From JADKAV01 sp963704075 (lineage in GTDB: Bacteria; Actinomycetota; Actinomycetes; S36-B12; UBA10799), in contig CAVPGV010000020.1 of NCBI GenBank assembly GCA_963704075.1, positions 1-64,000 of the forward strand: a stretch of 64,000 nt of DNA, in the 5' to 3' direction. This document shows positions 34,874-42,654 of this stretch, in pieces. A model generated the notes under the pieces. It saw only the letters and a list, made by a program, of their open reading frames with translations. It was not told the origin of the DNA and did not search any database. Every line of letters starts with the position of its first letter. Positions within the stretch are counted from its first letter, which is position 1. Made by a program: the position numbers and the translations under genes.

Positions 34874-35474
34874 TTCCGCCAACCACTGCGAGCAGACCGG
34901 CGATGCGGACCTCGGTGAATGCTTCGGCGAAGGCCAGCACCATCAGGGCCCCGGCGATCTCGCCGGCGGTCGCGATGAACGTGAACCAGTAGGCCCGAGC
35001 GCGGCCACCTCCGGCTGCCATCACCGGCGCTGCCACGGCGATCCCCTCCGGCACGTTGTGCAACGCGAGTGCGGTGGCCGTCACCAGTCCCGCTTCCACG
35101 GACAGCAGGGCGGTGGCGGCGGTCACCGCCCCTTCGGGAATGTTGTGCAGACCGATCGCTACGGCGATCAGCGACGCGCTGAGGGCCAGGCGGCTGCCGT
35201 CCGGGCGCAAACGCCTGGCCAGGATCTGCATGCCCACGACGACGAGCGCACCGACCAACGCCAGACCGGTCACCGCGGCCACCGACAGCCCGGCCGCGAC
35301 GGCCGCCGGGAAGAGTTCCAGCGCGCTGATCAGCACCATCGCGCCGGCGACCAGCAGCAACGTCACGCCGAAAACCTTCGCCGGCCACGGGCGGCCGCTG
35401 GTGGCGATCAAGGCACCCAGCATCGTCGTCGACGCTGCCGCCGAGGCCAGCAGGAATGCGAAGACCGGAGTCAT
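34788..35474 (-). CDS. ZIP family metal transporter
   Basis: ZIP proteins carry Zn2+ or other divalent metals into the cytoplasm. This 228-residue protein has about eight hydrophobic segments and both helix signatures, AIGLHNIPEGAVTAATALL and LALHNVPEGIAVAAPVM, whose His/Asn/Glu residues form the binuclear metal site. The ATG at 35474 is preferred; an in-frame upstream extension adds 11 residues. The third conserved block is FTFIATAGEIAGAL. It is the second metal transporter in the window, and opposite in direction of transport to the CDF exporter. Confidence 0.85.
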   Translation of the reverse strand: MTPVFAFLLASAAASTTMLGALIATSGRPWPAKVFGVTLLLVAGAMVLISALELFPAAVAAGLSVAAVTGLALVGALVVVGMQILARRLRPDGSRLALSASLIAVAIGLHNIPEGAVTAATALLSVEAGLVTATALALHNVPEGIAVAAPVMAAGGGRARAYWFTFIATAGEIAGALMVLAFAEAFTEVRIAGLLAVVGGIMVTLSLLEIAPAGIGLWRQDARVHREA

Positions 35475-35622
35475 GATCGTGACGGACGCTACGTCGTCCT
35501 GGCCCACCCCCTCGGTATCAGCGTAAACGGGCTGGTATCGGGCTCATGGCTCCGCTCTGCCGGGTAGGCCTGACCGCCCGAAGAGCTCCCGACGGCGCCG
35601 TGCTAATCGCGGACCTGAGCCG

Positions 35623-36456
35623 TCACAACCCGATCTGGGTCAGCCGAGCACGCAGATCCAACAGCGACTTGCTGTGGATCTGACTGACCCGGCTCTCGGT
35701 GACGCCGAGGACCGATCCGATCTCGGCCAGGGTGAGCCGCTCGTAGTAGTACAGGGTGAGCACGACCTTCTCGCGCTCGGGCAGGCCGGAAATCTGCTCG
35801 GCCAGGAGAACCTTCATCTCCTCGGTCTCGTACTCCGCCTCGGGGTCCGGCGCGCGCGGATCCTCCAAGAGATCCCCGAGGGTCATCTTGTCGCCGCGAT
35901 CGGAACCGCCGTGGGTCACCTCGTCGAGGGCGACCATGTTGGTGAACGAGACCTGACTCATGAGCTTCGCCAGTTGTGCGCGCGTCAGTCCCATCCTGTC
36001 GGCGATCTCCGCCTCGGTGGGAGCACGCTTGAGCTCGGCTTCCAGCTCGGCGTGTGCGCGTTCCAGCACCTTTGCCTTGGACCGGACCGAACGCGGCACC
36101 CAGTCGAGCGACCGAAGCTCGTCGATGATGGAGCCCCGGATACGGTTGATCGCGTACGTCTCGAACTTGATCTGGCGGCCGATATCGAACTTGTCGATCG
36201 CGTCGATGAGTCCAAACATTCCGTACGAGACGAGATCCGCGGCTTCGACGTTGTTGGGCAGTCCGGAGCGCACCCGGCCGGCGACGTACTTGACCAAGGG
36301 GGCGTAGTGGACGATCAGTCGATCGCGTTTCGACCGGTCACCGGTGTCCTTGTAGTCCTGCCACAAGGTGCTGAGGGCAGCGGCGTTCTGCGCCGCCTCC
36401 TTCTCCGCGAGGCTGGCCTCATCCAGCAGATCGGACTCAAGCACGGGGATGCGCAT
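35623..36456 (-). CDS. whiG: Sigma factor of the FliA/WhiG family
   Basis: This is an alternative sigma factor of 277 residues. Region 2 is HYAPLVKYVAGRVRSGLPNN and GLIDAIDKFDIGRQIKFETYA; region 3 includes WVPRSVRSKAKVLERAHAEL; region 4 is LPEREKVVLTLYYYERLTLAEIG and VLGVTESRVSQIHSK. It matches Streptomyces WhiG more closely than FliA in the segments visible, and sits near rpsB as in Streptomyces. WhiG directs spore or aerial development there. No flagellar genes are present nearby. The ATG at 36456 overlaps xerC by 20 nt; a GTG at 36444 is possible. The frame is intact. Confidence 0.88.
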   Translation of the reverse strand: MRIPVLESDLLDEASLAEKEAAQNAAALSTLWQDYKDTGDRSKRDRLIVHYAPLVKYVAGRVRSGLPNNVEAADLVSYGMFGLIDAIDKFDIGRQIKFETYAINRIRGSIIDELRSLDWVPRSVRSKAKVLERAHAELEAELKRAPTEAEIADRMGLTRAQLAKLMSQVSFTNMVALDEVTHGGSDRGDKMTLGDLLEDPRAPDPEAEYETEEMKVLLAEQISGLPEREKVVLTLYYYERLTLAEIGSVLGVTESRVSQIHSKSLLDLRARLTQIGL

Positions 36457-37345
36457 TCTGGTAGGCCGAGCGCAGCCGCTCGGCGGAGACATGGGTGTAG
36501 ATCTGGGTACTGGCCAGACTGGCGTGCCCCAACAACTGCTGGACGTAGCGCAGGTCCGCGCCACCCTCGAGAACGTGGCTGGCCATACTGTGGCGCAGCC
36601 CGTGCGGGGCGAGTTCGGGCAAGTCCGGGAAGGCGGCGGTGGCCGTGTGAACCACACGTCGCAGGACCCGCACGTCCAGCCGCCTTCCGCGACTGCCGAC
36701 CAGCAGCGCGCGCTCATCGGGGTTGGCCAGGGTCGTGCGCACCGCCGTCCAGCGCTGGATCGCCCGACTGGCGGGCACTGTGAGGGGCACGACCCGCTGC
36801 TTCGCGCCCTTGCCGAGAACGCGCACGGTCCGCCGTTCGAAGTCGACATCGCCGACGTCGATCGAACAGACTTCGCTGACCCGCAGACCGCTGCCGTAGA
36901 GAAGTTCCAGGGCGGCCACATCACGCACCGCCACCGGGTCGTCGGCGACCCGGCTCAGCGTGTCGAGAGCTTCGTTGAGCCGACCGCTGTCAGCCACACG
37001 TGGCAGGTCAGAGGTCACCCGCGGGCTTCGCAGCCGCAGCGTCGGATCGGAGTCGAGCAGCCCCTGCCGCACCGCCCAGTGCGCGAAACAACGCAGACTC
37101 GCGATGCGCCGGGCCACGGTCGCCGAGCCCACTCCGCGCTCGCGGGCCTGTGCCAGCCACGCACGGATCAGTGGGGTAGTCATCGGGCGGTCATCGAGGA
37201 ACGCCAGCAGATCGTCGACATCACGGCGGTAGGCCGTGGCCGTGTGGGCCGAGAACCCGCGCTCGGCGGACATGTAATGGCTGAAATCGGTCATGGCCGA
37301 TCGCAGTGCGGCTGCGGAACCGCCCACGTGCTGCTTAGTCGTCAC
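36437..37345 (-). CDS. xerC: Tyrosine recombinase XerC
   Basis: XerC with XerD resolves chromosome dimers at dif. The catalytic set is visible: Arg in LLYGSGLRVSEVCSID, Lys in GKGAKQRVVP, HxxR in HGLRHSMASHVLEGG, and LGHASLASTQIYTHV with the nucleophile Tyr. The N-terminal SAM-like core-binding domain is MTDFSHYMSAERGFSAHTAT. The GTG at 37345 gives 302 residues; the ATG at 37294 is an alternative. It lies between dprA and whiG. The frame is intact. No dif site is recognised here. Confidence 0.9.
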   Translation of the reverse strand: MTTKQHVGGSAAALRSAMTDFSHYMSAERGFSAHTATAYRRDVDDLLAFLDDRPMTTPLIRAWLAQARERGVGSATVARRIASLRCFAHWAVRQGLLDSDPTLRLRSPRVTSDLPRVADSGRLNEALDTLSRVADDPVAVRDVAALELLYGSGLRVSEVCSIDVGDVDFERRTVRVLGKGAKQRVVPLTVPASRAIQRWTAVRTTLANPDERALLVGSRGRRLDVRVLRRVVHTATAAFPDLPELAPHGLRHSMASHVLEGGADLRYVQQLLGHASLASTQIYTHVSAERLRSAYQNAHPRA

Positions 37346-37398
37346 ATGACCCGGCACGGTGCCAGACTGCCCGTCTCGAACGCCGGGAGTCAAACCGG

Positions 37399-38215
37399 CT
37401 ACGCGGCGGTTCCCAATAACTGCGAAAGGTCCCGGGCTCCGAGCAGAAGAGCGGCCCAGCCGTCGGCGATCGCGCGATGGATCCCCGACGATGCCTGGCT
37501 GTCGATGCGACCGGGCACGCCGAGGACGAGGCGCCCGAGGTCGGCGGCTGTTCGTCCGGTGTTGAGCGCGCCCGAGCGCTCGGCGGCCTCCACCATGACG
37601 GTGACACCCGACAGCGCCGCGATGAGCCGGTTGCGGTCCAGGAATCCGCGCTGAGTCAGACGCGTCCCCGGAGGGTGTTCCCAGACGACGGCACCTCTGG
37701 CGGCAGCGTCGCGGAACAGCGTCTCGTGCGGGCTCGGATACACCCGTCCCGCCCCGCCCGCTGCGACCAGCACGGTCCTTCCACCGGCCTCCAGGGCACC
37801 TCTGTGGGCGTGGCCGTCGATGCCCGACGCACCCCCGGAGACAACCGCCAGACCGTTGCCGCACGCCTCGTGGGCGAGCGCGGCAGCGACTTCACGGCCG
37901 TAGCCGGTGCACTGCCGGGACCCGACGACCGAGACCATCTCCGACAGGGCCCCTGGCAGCGAACCTCTCACCCACAGCAGTAGTGGTTCTGATCCACCCA
38001 ACGACGCGAGCCCCTCGGGCCAGGATTTCGTCATCCGCGCCGATGACCGTGCCCCCGCTGCGCAGCCAACCGTCGGCCAGAGCGTGGGCGGCTGGGACAA
38101 CCGCATCGCGCCCGACGATCGCCGCGGCCATCCGCACCGGGTCGTCGTCGACGAGGTGGCCGGCTTGGCGACCGGCACCGCTGAGGATCACATGTGCACA
38201 GCGATCGATGTCCAT
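37399..38215 (-). CDS. dprA: DNA-processing protein DprA (frameshifted)
   Basis: DprA loads RecA on incoming single-stranded DNA during transformation. The Rossmann-like core has MVSVVGSRQCTGYGREVA, GLAVVSGGASGIDGHAHRGAL and FLDRNRLIAALSG, and a C-terminal winged helix is not obvious. One extra base near 38030 separates the N-terminal helical part (MDIDRCAHVILSGAG to GADDE) from WPEGLASLGG. Repaired length is about 271 residues. The comM and yraN genes that usually sit between dprA and rnhB are absent. Whether the cell is transformable cannot be judged. Confidence 0.85.
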
Positions 38216-38272
38216 ACGTCTGAGCCTGTTCGAGGCCAGCCCGCGGATGGACCGCCGGCGCAGATCTGTGGA

Positions 38273-38578
38273 TCAGGTCGAGGAGTTTTCCCCAGCGGGC
38301 AGTTCCTCGACGTTCACGTCCTTGAAGGTCAGGATCCGCACGGACCGCGCGAACCTTCCCTGCCGGTACATGTCCCAGACCCAGACGTCGCGCAACTGCA
38401 CCTCGAAGAAGACCTCTCCCCCGTCGGTGGTCCGCACCTGCACGTCGACATCGTTGGCCAGGTAGAAGCGGCGCTCGGTCTCGACCACGTGACGGAACAT
38501 TCCCACCACCTCGCGGTACTGCCGGTAGAGGTCGAGTTCGACCTCGCTCTCGTAGCGCTGCAGGTCGTCGACGCTCAT
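38273..38578 (-). CDS. DUF2469 family protein
   Basis: This 101-residue protein is conserved in actinobacteria next to rnhB (as Rv2901c in M. tuberculosis). Typical blocks are MSVDDLQRYESEVELDLYRQYR, FRHVVETERRFYLAN and VRILTFKDVNVEELP. No function is known. The ATG at 38578 overlaps the rnhB stop (ATGA), so the two are coupled. The frame is intact. Confidence 0.88.
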   Translation of the reverse strand: MSVDDLQRYESEVELDLYRQYREVVGMFRHVVETERRFYLANDVDVQVRTTDGGEVFFEVQLRDVWVWDMYRQGRFARSVRILTFKDVNVEELPAGENSST

Positions 38579-39228
38579 GCGGCTCCCTCTCGAATGGCTC
38601 GGCGAACGGTGATGAAACGGTGTCGGTGGATCGCGCACGGCCCGTGCGCGGCGAGCGCGGACCGGTGCGCCGCGGTCGTGTAGCCCTTGTGCACGTCGAA
38701 ACCGTAGACCGGGTATTCCTCGTGCAGCGCGGTCATGTGCCGATCTCTCGCGCACTTGGCCAGTACGCTGGCCGCCGAGATCGACGCGGATACCTGATCG
38801 CCCTTCCACACCCCGAGTTCCGGGCGACCCAGCCCGCCGGGTACGAAGCCGTCGCACAGGGCGTAGTCGGGGGTGCGGTCCAAGCGTTGCCAGGCGCGAC
38901 GGAACGCCAACAGGTTGGCGCGGTGCAGGCCGACCTCGTCGAGTTCCCCAACGTCCACCGCGACCACGGCCCACGCCACTGCCGACCGCTTGATCCGCAC
39001 CTCGACCCGTTCCCGAACGGCAGCGGTCAGCAGTTTGGAGTCGGCGAGTTCAGCGATCCGGGTGTTCGGCCCGAGGACCACAGCAGCCGCGTACAAGGGC
39101 CCGGCGCACGCACCGCGACCGGCTTCGTCAAGGCCGGCCACCAACGGGAAACCGGCACGCCGCACCGCGTTGTCGAACGCGTACGGACCGGCTCCCTTGC
39201 GCGGAACCGGGAAATTGGGACCCACCAC
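38575..39228 (-). CDS. rnhB: Ribonuclease HII
   Basis: RNase HII removes ribonucleotides and RNA from DNA duplexes. The 217-residue protein has the catalytic DEAGRG in VAGLDEAGRGACAGPLYAAAV (Asp and Glu), an Asp in YALCDGFVP, and ISAASVLAKCARDRHM with the last catalytic Asp. The first of two adjacent GTG codons (39228) is taken, and a TAGGGT hexamer lies 6 nt upstream. The frame is intact. Confidence 0.94.
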   Translation of the reverse strand: MVGPNFPVPRKGAGPYAFDNAVRRAGFPLVAGLDEAGRGACAGPLYAAAVVLGPNTRIAELADSKLLTAAVRERVEVRIKRSAVAWAVVAVDVGELDEVGLHRANLLAFRRAWQRLDRTPDYALCDGFVPGGLGRPELGVWKGDQVSASISAASVLAKCARDRHMTALHEEYPVYGFDVHKGYTTAAHRSALAAHGPCAIHRHRFITVRRAIREGAA

Positions 39229-39234
39229 AGCCCA

Positions 39235-39240
39235 ACCCTA
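39235..39240 (-). promoter_or_regulatory. Candidate -10 box for leaderless rnhB
   Basis: TAGGGT on the minus strand lies 6 nt before the rnhB GTG at 39228, without a ribosome binding site. Confidence 0.4.
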
Positions 39241-39287
39241 TGCGCAGGTCCGCCATATCAGTGGGCGACCGCGGCGTGTCCGATCGA

Positions 39288-39989
39288 CTACTTCTGCTGG
39301 TCGTCGAGCCGTGGGTCGTCGAACGGGATAGCGGGCACCGGATGAGTGCTGAAGGCCGAGAACGGCCACACCGTCAGGACCACTCGTCCCACAACGTTTT
39401 CCAGTGGGACGGTGCCCTGATCGTCGTTGAGGTGGTACCGGGAATCCGCAGAGGCGTTGCGGTTGTCGCCCATGACGAAGATGCTGCCTTCCGGGACCGT
39501 CACGTCGAAGCGCACGTCGTCGCTGGTGCCACCGGGCTTGACGTACGGTTCGGTCAAAGGCACCCCGTTGAGCACGATCCGGCCGTCGGTGCTGCAGCAG
39601 CGAACATTGTCACCCCCGACGCCGATGACGCGCTTCACCAGGTCGTCACCGGTGTTGCTGGGCAGAAGGCCGATCCACTCGAACAGACCCGGCAGGCCGC
39701 CCGGTGAGCGCTTCTGGGCGTCATCGAGCCAATTGCCGGGATCCCGGAACACCACGATCTGACCGCGGTCCACCCCGCCGAAGCGGGTCGACAGTTTCGA
39801 GGCCAGGATCCGGTCGTTGGGCATCAACGTGTTCTCCATCGACTGGCTCGGCACGTAGAAGGCCTGCACGACGAACGTGCGCACCAGGAAGGACAAACCG
39901 AGCGCCACCACCAGGATGATGACGATCTCCTTGACGAACCGCCATAACGCGGCACCAGCGCCGCTGCTGGCGGTGGGGGTTTCGGTCAC
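39288..39989 (-). CDS. lepB: Signal peptidase I
   Basis: LepB cleaves signal peptides of secreted proteins on the outer face of the membrane. One N-terminal membrane anchor (KEIVIILVVALGLSFLVRTF) is followed by the catalytic Ser in YVPSQSMENTL and the catalytic Lys in DDLVKRVIGVGGD, and the late GDNRNASADSRY block. Length is 233 residues. Its ATG overlaps the rplS stop, so rplS and lepB are coupled, the usual actinobacterial order. The frame is intact. Confidence 0.95.
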   Translation of the reverse strand: MTETPTASSGAGAALWRFVKEIVIILVVALGLSFLVRTFVVQAFYVPSQSMENTLMPNDRILASKLSTRFGGVDRGQIVVFRDPGNWLDDAQKRSPGGLPGLFEWIGLLPSNTGDDLVKRVIGVGGDNVRCCSTDGRIVLNGVPLTEPYVKPGGTSDDVRFDVTVPEGSIFVMGDNRNASADSRYHLNDDQGTVPLENVVGRVVLTVWPFSAFSTHPVPAIPFDDPRLDDQQK

Positions 39990-40342
39990 GCGGAGGTGTT
40001 GTCGCGCTTCTCGCGGATCTTCGCGGCCTTTCCGCGCAGCTCACGAAGGTAGTAGAGCTTGGCGCGACGGACGTCACCACGGCTGACCAGTTCGATGTGA
40101 TCGATGATCGGGCTGTGCACGGGGAATGTGCGCTCGACGCCCACCCCGAAGCTGACCTTGCGAACAGTGAACGACTCGCGCACGCCACCGCCCTGCCGAC
40201 GGATCACCACACCCTGGAATACCTGGACGCGCTTGCGTTCGCCTTCGACCACGTTGACGTGGACCTTGACGGTGTCGCCGGGTCGGAACGCTGGGATGTC
40301 GTCGCGCAGGCTCGCCGCGTCGACTGAGTCAAGGGTGTGCAT
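39986..40342 (-). CDS. rplS: 50S ribosomal protein L19
   Basis: L19 lies at the 30S-50S interface. The 118-residue protein has FRPGDTVKVHVNVVEGERKR, QVFQGVVIRRQGGGVRESF and the C-terminal RRAKLYYLRELRGKAAKIRE signature. The ATG at 40342 has AAGGAGC at good spacing. A large stem closes just upstream of that ribosome binding site, see the leader entry. The frame is intact. Confidence 0.96.
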   Translation of the reverse strand: MHTLDSVDAASLRDDIPAFRPGDTVKVHVNVVEGERKRVQVFQGVVIRRQGGGVRESFTVRKVSFGVGVERTFPVHSPIIDHIELVSRGDVRRAKLYYLRELRGKAAKIREKRDNTSA

Positions 40343-40359
40343 GATGTGCTCCTTGCATT

Positions 40360-40435
40360 CGCCACAGGTCGAACGCACAGTGGTGGGTGGTTGCGTCACT
40401 TCATCGCTGGCTCCGGCGCGTAGCCCCCTGTGGCG
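40360..40435 (-). promoter_or_regulatory. Candidate structured leader of rplS
   Basis: CGCCACAGG (40360-40368) and CCTGTGGCG (40427-40435) are perfectly complementary and would close a 76-nt domain in the rplS mRNA. Inside, ACGCA/TGCGT (40373-40377 / 40392-40396) and GGCT/AGCC (40409-40412 / 40422-40425) give two further helices, a three-way junction. The 3' arm ends a few nt before the ribosome binding site, the right place for feedback control by L19. I see no T-rich run, so translational rather than terminator control is more likely. Confidence 0.5.
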
Positions 40436-40497
40436 GGTGGCACGCGGAACCCCTTCAGTCTGACACACGCCCGTCCGCGACGGTACATGCAGGCGGT

Positions 40498-41170
40498 CTA
40501 TCGCCCGCGGTCCGCGGTCCGTTCCCGGGCACGCTCTTCGCGCCATTGCCGGATGCGTTCATGGTCGCCGGACAGCAGAACTGCAGGAACCTGCAGTCCG
40601 CGCCACTGCGGCGGCCGTGTGTACACAGGGCCCTCCAGCAGGTCGTCGGGGCGGCTGAACGAGTCATCGACCGCACTGAGCGGATTGCCCAGCACCCCCG
40701 GCAGCAGTCGCCCGATCGCTTCGCACATCACCAGCGTCGCCGCTTCCCCGCCGGCGAGGACGTAGTCGCCGATGCTGATCTCGAGGACCTCCACCCGGCC
40801 ACGGAAATGCTCGACGACGCGAGCGTCGATGCCTTCATAGCGCCCGCACGCGAACACCAGGTGCGAACGCAGCGCCAGCTCCTCGGCGAGGCCCTGGGTG
40901 AACGTCTGGCCGGATGGGAGTCGGCACGATCAGGGTCGACGCGTCGGTGAGCAGGGTGTCCAGCGCCTCACCCCAGGGCTGCGGACTCATGACCATGCCC
41001 GGGCCACCGCCGTAGGGCGCATCATCGACGGTGCGGTGTCGGTCGTGGGTGAAATCACGAAGGTCGTGCACGGACAGCACCACCTGTCCGCGTTCGACCG
41101 CCTTGCCGATCAAGGACAGCTTCAGCGGCTGCAAGTACTCCGGGAAGATCGACACGATGTCAATCCTCAT
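40498..41170 (-). CDS. trmD: tRNA (guanine37-N1)-methyltransferase (frameshifted)
   Basis: TrmD makes m1G37 in tRNAs and prevents +1 frameshifting. The knotted SPOUT domain shows MRIDIVSIFPEYLQPL, DDAPYGGGPGMVM, the deep-knot FACGRYEGIDARV and EISIGDYVLAGGEAATLVM, and the C-terminal HERIRQWR. One extra base near 40918 breaks LIVPTP from SGQTFTQGLAEEL; repaired length is about 223 residues. It overlaps rimM by 11 nt. TrmD is essential in most bacteria, so the break is very probably technical. Confidence 0.92.
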
Positions 41171-41651
41171 CGTCGATCAGCCCTTCAACCGGCTCGATCT
41201 CCACGATGCCCCGTTCCGGATCCACCAGTGGCACGATCTGTTCCACAAAAGGCACCAACACCTGCCGTCCGGAATCGAGATCCACCGCGAGCACGTCCTG
41301 TGCGGGTAGATGGAGGACTTCGGCGACGGTTCCGATCCGGGAACTGTCCGCGCGAACCTCCAGACCCACCAGCTGGTGGTCGTAGAACTCGTCCGGTTCG
41401 GCAGGGCTCTCGGAGGGGTCGATATCGACGTGCAGCCACGCCCCGCGCAGGGACTGCGCCTGGTCGCGGTCGGTGTACCCCTCGAGGCGCAGCGTGACCC
41501 GCGGTCCATTGATACGGGACTCCGCGACGACATTGGTGCTCTGTCCGACCTGCAGATGCGTTCCCGGCGCGAAACGCCACTCCGGTTCGTCGGTCGACGG
41601 CACGACCGTCACCCAGCCCTTGACACCATGCGGTTTGCCGATGCGGCCCAC
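41160..41651 (-). CDS. rimM: Ribosome maturation factor RimM
   Basis: RimM helps assemble the 30S head around S19. The 163-residue protein has the N-terminal GRIGKPHGVKGWVTV signature and the PRC-barrel FYDHQLVGLEVRA with VLHLPAQDVLAVD. The GTG at 41651 is taken; there is no better in-frame start between it and the preceding KH gene stop. The frame is intact. Confidence 0.92.
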   Translation of the reverse strand: MGRIGKPHGVKGWVTVVPSTDEPEWRFAPGTHLQVGQSTNVVAESRINGPRVTLRLEGYTDRDQAQSLRGAWLHVDIDPSESPAEPDEFYDHQLVGLEVRADSSRIGTVAEVLHLPAQDVLAVDLDSGRQVLVPFVEQIVPLVDPERGIVEIEPVEGLIDDED

Positions 41652-41668
41652 CGCAACGCGTTGCCCGG

Positions 41669-41920
41669 TCAGCGCCCGTTCACATCCACGAAGTCGATGC
41701 GCACCCCGCCGCTACCAGAGATCGCCCCGATCACGGTTCGCAGGGATTTCGCGGTGCGCCCACCACGGCCGATGACCCGACCGAGGTCGTCGGGGTTCAC
41801 CATGACCTTGAGCAGGGTTCCACGGCCCCGGCCGGACCGCTCACTGACGGAGACGTCCTCGGGGTTGTCGACGATGCCCGCGACCAGATGCTCGAGGGCG
41901 TCGGCCAGTGGCCTAGCCAT
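41669..41920 (-). CDS. khpA: KH-domain RNA-binding protein (KhpA-like)
   Basis: KhpA is a small KH protein that binds RNA, often with KhpB. The 83-residue protein has VNPDDLGRVIGRGGRTAKSLR, containing the GxxG loop (GRGG) of the KH fold. It starts at an ATG overlapping the rpsP stop and lies in the standard rpsP-KH-rimM-trmD order. The frame is intact. Confidence 0.92.
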   Translation of the reverse strand: MARPLADALEHLVAGIVDNPEDVSVSERSGRGRGTLLKVMVNPDDLGRVIGRGGRTAKSLRTVIGAISGSGGVRIDFVDVNGR

Positions 41921-42476
41921 CGGCCTGGGCGGGATCGGTGGATTCGGCCGGCGCCGTTGCTTCGGCAGCCGAGGCCTCAGCCGGTGCTTCGGCGCTGGCC
42001 TCAGCCGCGGGGGTCTCAGCCGCGGGGGCCTCGGCGGGTGCGGGCTCTGCGGCGGCTTCCTCGGCAGGCTGCGCCTTCGCCTTCGCAGGCTTCGACTTGA
42101 CCTTCGGCGTGGCCGCCTCGGCCTCCTTCAGCCCAGCTGCCTCCGCGGCGGCGGCGGCGAACGCGCTCTTGCGGTCGGTCTTCTCCTCCGGGGCCTTCAG
42201 CGTGCCTTCGGCACCGGGCAGGCCCTTGAACTTCTGCCAGTCACCGGTCACCTTCAGCAGCGCCATCACCGCGTCGGTCGGCTGGGCGCCCACCCCGAGC
42301 CAGTACTGCACCCGCTCGGAGTCGATCTGGATCAGCGACGGCTGCTCCTTGGGGTGGTAGAGCCCGATTTCCTCGATGGCCCGGCCATCTCGCTTGTTGC
42401 GGGCGTCGGCCACAACGACTCGGTACTGCGGGTTGCGGATCTTGCCGAGCCGCTTCAACTTGATCTTGGCTGCCAC
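41913..42476 (-). CDS. rpsP: 30S ribosomal protein S16 with Ala/Glu-rich tail
   Basis: S16 is an early 30S assembly protein. The GTG at 42476 follows AGGAG and begins AAKIKLKRLGKIRNPQYRVVV; the core includes DGRAIEEIGLYHPKEQPSLI and ends near residue 100. A further 85 residues form an Ala/Glu/Pro-rich tail, so the protein is 187 residues, about twice the usual minimum. Such tails occur in actinobacteria, but S2 and IF-2 in this window also have them. The frame is intact. Confidence 0.94.
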   Translation of the reverse strand: MAAKIKLKRLGKIRNPQYRVVVADARNKRDGRAIEEIGLYHPKEQPSLIQIDSERVQYWLGVGAQPTDAVMALLKVTGDWQKFKGLPGAEGTLKAPEEKTDRKSAFAAAAAEAAGLKEAEAATPKVKSKPAKAKAQPAEEAAAEPAPAEAPAAETPAAEASAEAPAEASAAEATAPAESTDPAQADG

Positions 42477-42654
42477 TGCGGATGTCTCTCCTGTTGTCGT
42501 GTGGCGGCCCCGGCTGGCATGTGGGGACATACCCGGCGGGCACCGCTAAGTCGATGGTTCCCGGTGAGAGGGCGGGAACACTCCCCCTAGTGTGCCAGAT
42601 ACCCCGGACCCGGCCGACCCCGCGCCCGCCGGGGCCGCAGAGCCTCGCCGGGGG

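Noticed and set aside
35623..36456. Flagellar FliA identity for the sigma factor
   Set aside because: No flagellar genes nearby and closer fit to the WhiG form and its usual neighbours rpsB and dprA; both names remain related.
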